The notes below the pieces were generated by a model. It did not search any database. It was not told the origin of the DNA and saw only the letters and a program-made list of their open reading frames with translations. A stretch of 6,949 bases of DNA from Chitinophagaceae bacterium. Lineage in GTDB: Bacteria > Bacteroidota > Bacteroidia > Chitinophagales > Chitinophagaceae. Made by a program: the position numbers and the translations under genes. This document shows positions 6,116-6,949 of the stretch, piece by piece. Every line of letters begins with the position of its first letter. The first letter of the stretch is position 1. The stretch spans positions 1-6,949 of the forward strand of contig PLXD01000340.1 of NCBI GenBank assembly GCA_003151295.1, given 5' to 3'.

Positions 6116-6697
6116 TCAGTGGTGAGGGGGTGCATTGAGCATTTTGCTCAGAAACTCCGGTGTAACGCCGATATAGGAGGCGACCTGTTTTTGGGGCAGG
6201 CATTCGGTAAGAGAGGGATATTGCCGGCAAAATTGGGCATAACGTTCCCGTGCAGGAAGGCTCAGGTTACTGATCAGGCGGTCCTGGTAAGCGATCACCG
6301 AGTTTTCGGCCAATATCCTGAAGAGGCGTTCGAATTTCGGAAGGATGCTATAGAGTTTATCGAGGTCGGATTTCCATAACCATACAATCTCGCTATCCTC
6401 AAGGGCATCGATGTATAATCTTCCGGGCTGCTGGTTTACCACGCTGTACATATCGCCGATCCACCAGCCCGGCGGGGCAAACTGGATCACATGTTCGAAA
6501 CCGTTTTTATCCAGGGAATAGCTCCGCAGGAGACCGCTCATCACAAAAGCCGGGCCTTTACTCACCTCTCCTTCCTGGTTAAGAAATTGTTTCTTCCTGA
6601 TCTTTTTGAAATTCAAGAGGGAAGTGAAATACGACTGTTCGTCTTCCGTAAGCGTGATATGCCTGGACACATGATCGAGTAAAAGGCTGTAATTCAT
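6116..6697 (-). CDS. Crp/Fnr-family transcriptional regulator
   Basis: The 193-residue protein has the two-domain layout of short Bacteroidota Crp/Fnr regulators. A cyclic-nucleotide-binding-like beta-barrel lies at about 27-115 (GLLRSYSLDKNG, then GWWIGDMYSV), a dimerisation helix at about 118-145, and a helix-turn-helix at about 167-187 (LPQKQVASYIGVTPEFLSKM). The Arg-Thr/Ser phosphate-binding signature of cAMP-binding Crp proteins is absent, and no Fnr-type Cys cluster is seen, so its signal is unknown. The last residues (LNAPPHH) replace the basic tail common after the recognition helix, and Lys-Met-Leu stands where many homologues have Arg-Met/Ile-Arg. The start ATG at 6697 follows an A-rich leader without Shine-Dalgarno. 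It precedes the two pirin genes on the same strand; the 105-bp gap contains paired palindromic sites and a promoter box, pointing to local control of the pirins. Confidence 0.92.
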   Translation of the reverse strand: MNYSLLLDHVSRHITLTEDEQSYFTSLLNFKKIRKKQFLNQEGEVSKGPAFVMSGLLRSYSLDKNGFEHVIQFAPPGWWIGDMYSVVNQQPGRLYIDALEDSEIVWLWKSDLDKLYSILPKFERLFRILAENSVIAYQDRLISNLSLPARERYAQFCRQYPSLTECLPQKQVASYIGVTPEFLSKMLNAPPHH

Positions 6698-6714
6698 TTT
6701 TTAAAGTTAGCAAT

Positions 6715-6744
6715 AAGCGCAATTCTCCCCTAAAATTGTCGCTT
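6715..6744 (-). other. Hairpin in front of the regulator gene
   Basis: On the minus strand AAGCG(A)CAATT and AATTGCGCTT pair over 10 bp with one bulged A and a 9-nt loop (6725-6733). It ends 17 bp before the regulator ATG. There is no T tract, so it does not look like an intrinsic terminator. It could be a leader structure or part of the decayed sequence upstream. Confidence 0.35.
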
Positions 6745-6917
6745 TTATACCCCTGCTTACCGGCCAGCTCATTGTAGGAAGGCAGGGAAACCACTACGAG
6801 GGCGACCTCCCTAAAGTGATCCGCATACTGTGTGCGCAGTGCTTGACCCAGGGGTATCGCGATCGTCTGGCCCGTGTAGACGCCTTGGTTAGAAGTTTCC
6901 GTGATCATCACCTGATA
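6732..6917 (-). pseudogene. Probable relic of an ABC-transporter permease (MacB/FtsX type, periplasmic part)
   Basis: A 62-codon stretch reads YQVMITETSNQGVYTGQT, then IPLGQALRTQYADHFREVAL. This resembles the start of the MacB-like periplasmic domain in Bacteroidota FtsX-type permeases, where an LYxVM strand is followed by a PGPL/PxPLxxALK segment and a ...F..V motif. A stop codon (TAA, 6918-6920) precedes it directly, where the family has further coding sequence including a membrane helix. The 3' side runs into the regulator leader with no later permease motifs. In this frame the ORF continues to 6579, but that part overlaps the regulator in another frame and is not believed. Identification is from pattern memory only. 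Confidence 0.4.
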
Positions 6918-6949
6918 TTAATGGTAGCGTAGCCCTGATTTCTGCGCAA

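Noticed and set aside
6579..6731. 3' half of a 110-residue minus-strand frame overlapping the regulator
   Set aside because: This part overlaps the regulator start in another frame and has no permease-like motif; only 6732-6917 is kept, as a relic.

Overview
The window looks like chromosomal DNA of a Bacteroidota bacterium, most likely from the Chitinophagaceae (Chitinophaga-like). The evidence is indirect: a secreted GH2 exo-glucosaminidase-type enzyme, a lipoprotein built from PepSY-like (DUF2874-type) repeats, a short Crp/Fnr-family regulator of the Bacteroidota type, A-rich leaders with few Shine-Dalgarno motifs, and one good TAnnTTTG -7 box. No rRNA, tRNA, CRISPR array, insertion sequence or prophage gene is visible.

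Layout. Bases 1-2149 (minus strand) hold the first 716 codons of a secreted glycoside hydrolase family 2 enzyme whose 3' end lies outside the window. Its catalytic domain carries a tandem 15-bp repeat that encodes a Ser-rich loop. A 367-bp divergent intergenic region (2150-2516) separates it from a plus-strand lipoprotein gene (2517-3437) with three PepSY-like repeats. A hairpin at 3463-3488 lies between that gene and a convergent, decayed short-chain dehydrogenase (3489-4046), which lacks its nucleotide-binding N-terminus and an internal segment. After a 140-bp gap, a minus-strand cluster follows in the order of transcription: a Crp/Fnr-family regulator (6697-6116), pirin 2 (6010-5141) and pirin 1 (5044-4190). 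The right edge (6732-6917) appears to hold a relic of an ABC-transporter permease.

How the genes may work together. The regulator and two pirins form the only clear functional unit. Between the regulator and the first pirin gene lie a TAnnTTTG promoter element and, just upstream of it, two near-identical direct repeats 23 bp apart; one is a perfect CTTAA-N6-TTAAG palindrome with the geometry expected for a Crp-family dimer. The simplest model is that the regulator acts locally on the pirin genes; this is inference. The GH2 enzyme would act on chitosan-type oligosaccharides in the periplasm or outside the cell. The lipoprotein has no assignable function. Nothing here is convincingly a new defence, mobile or biosynthetic system; the points most worth a second look are the regulator/pirin site architecture, the Ser-repeat loop in the GH2 catalytic domain, and the doubly deleted dehydrogenase.
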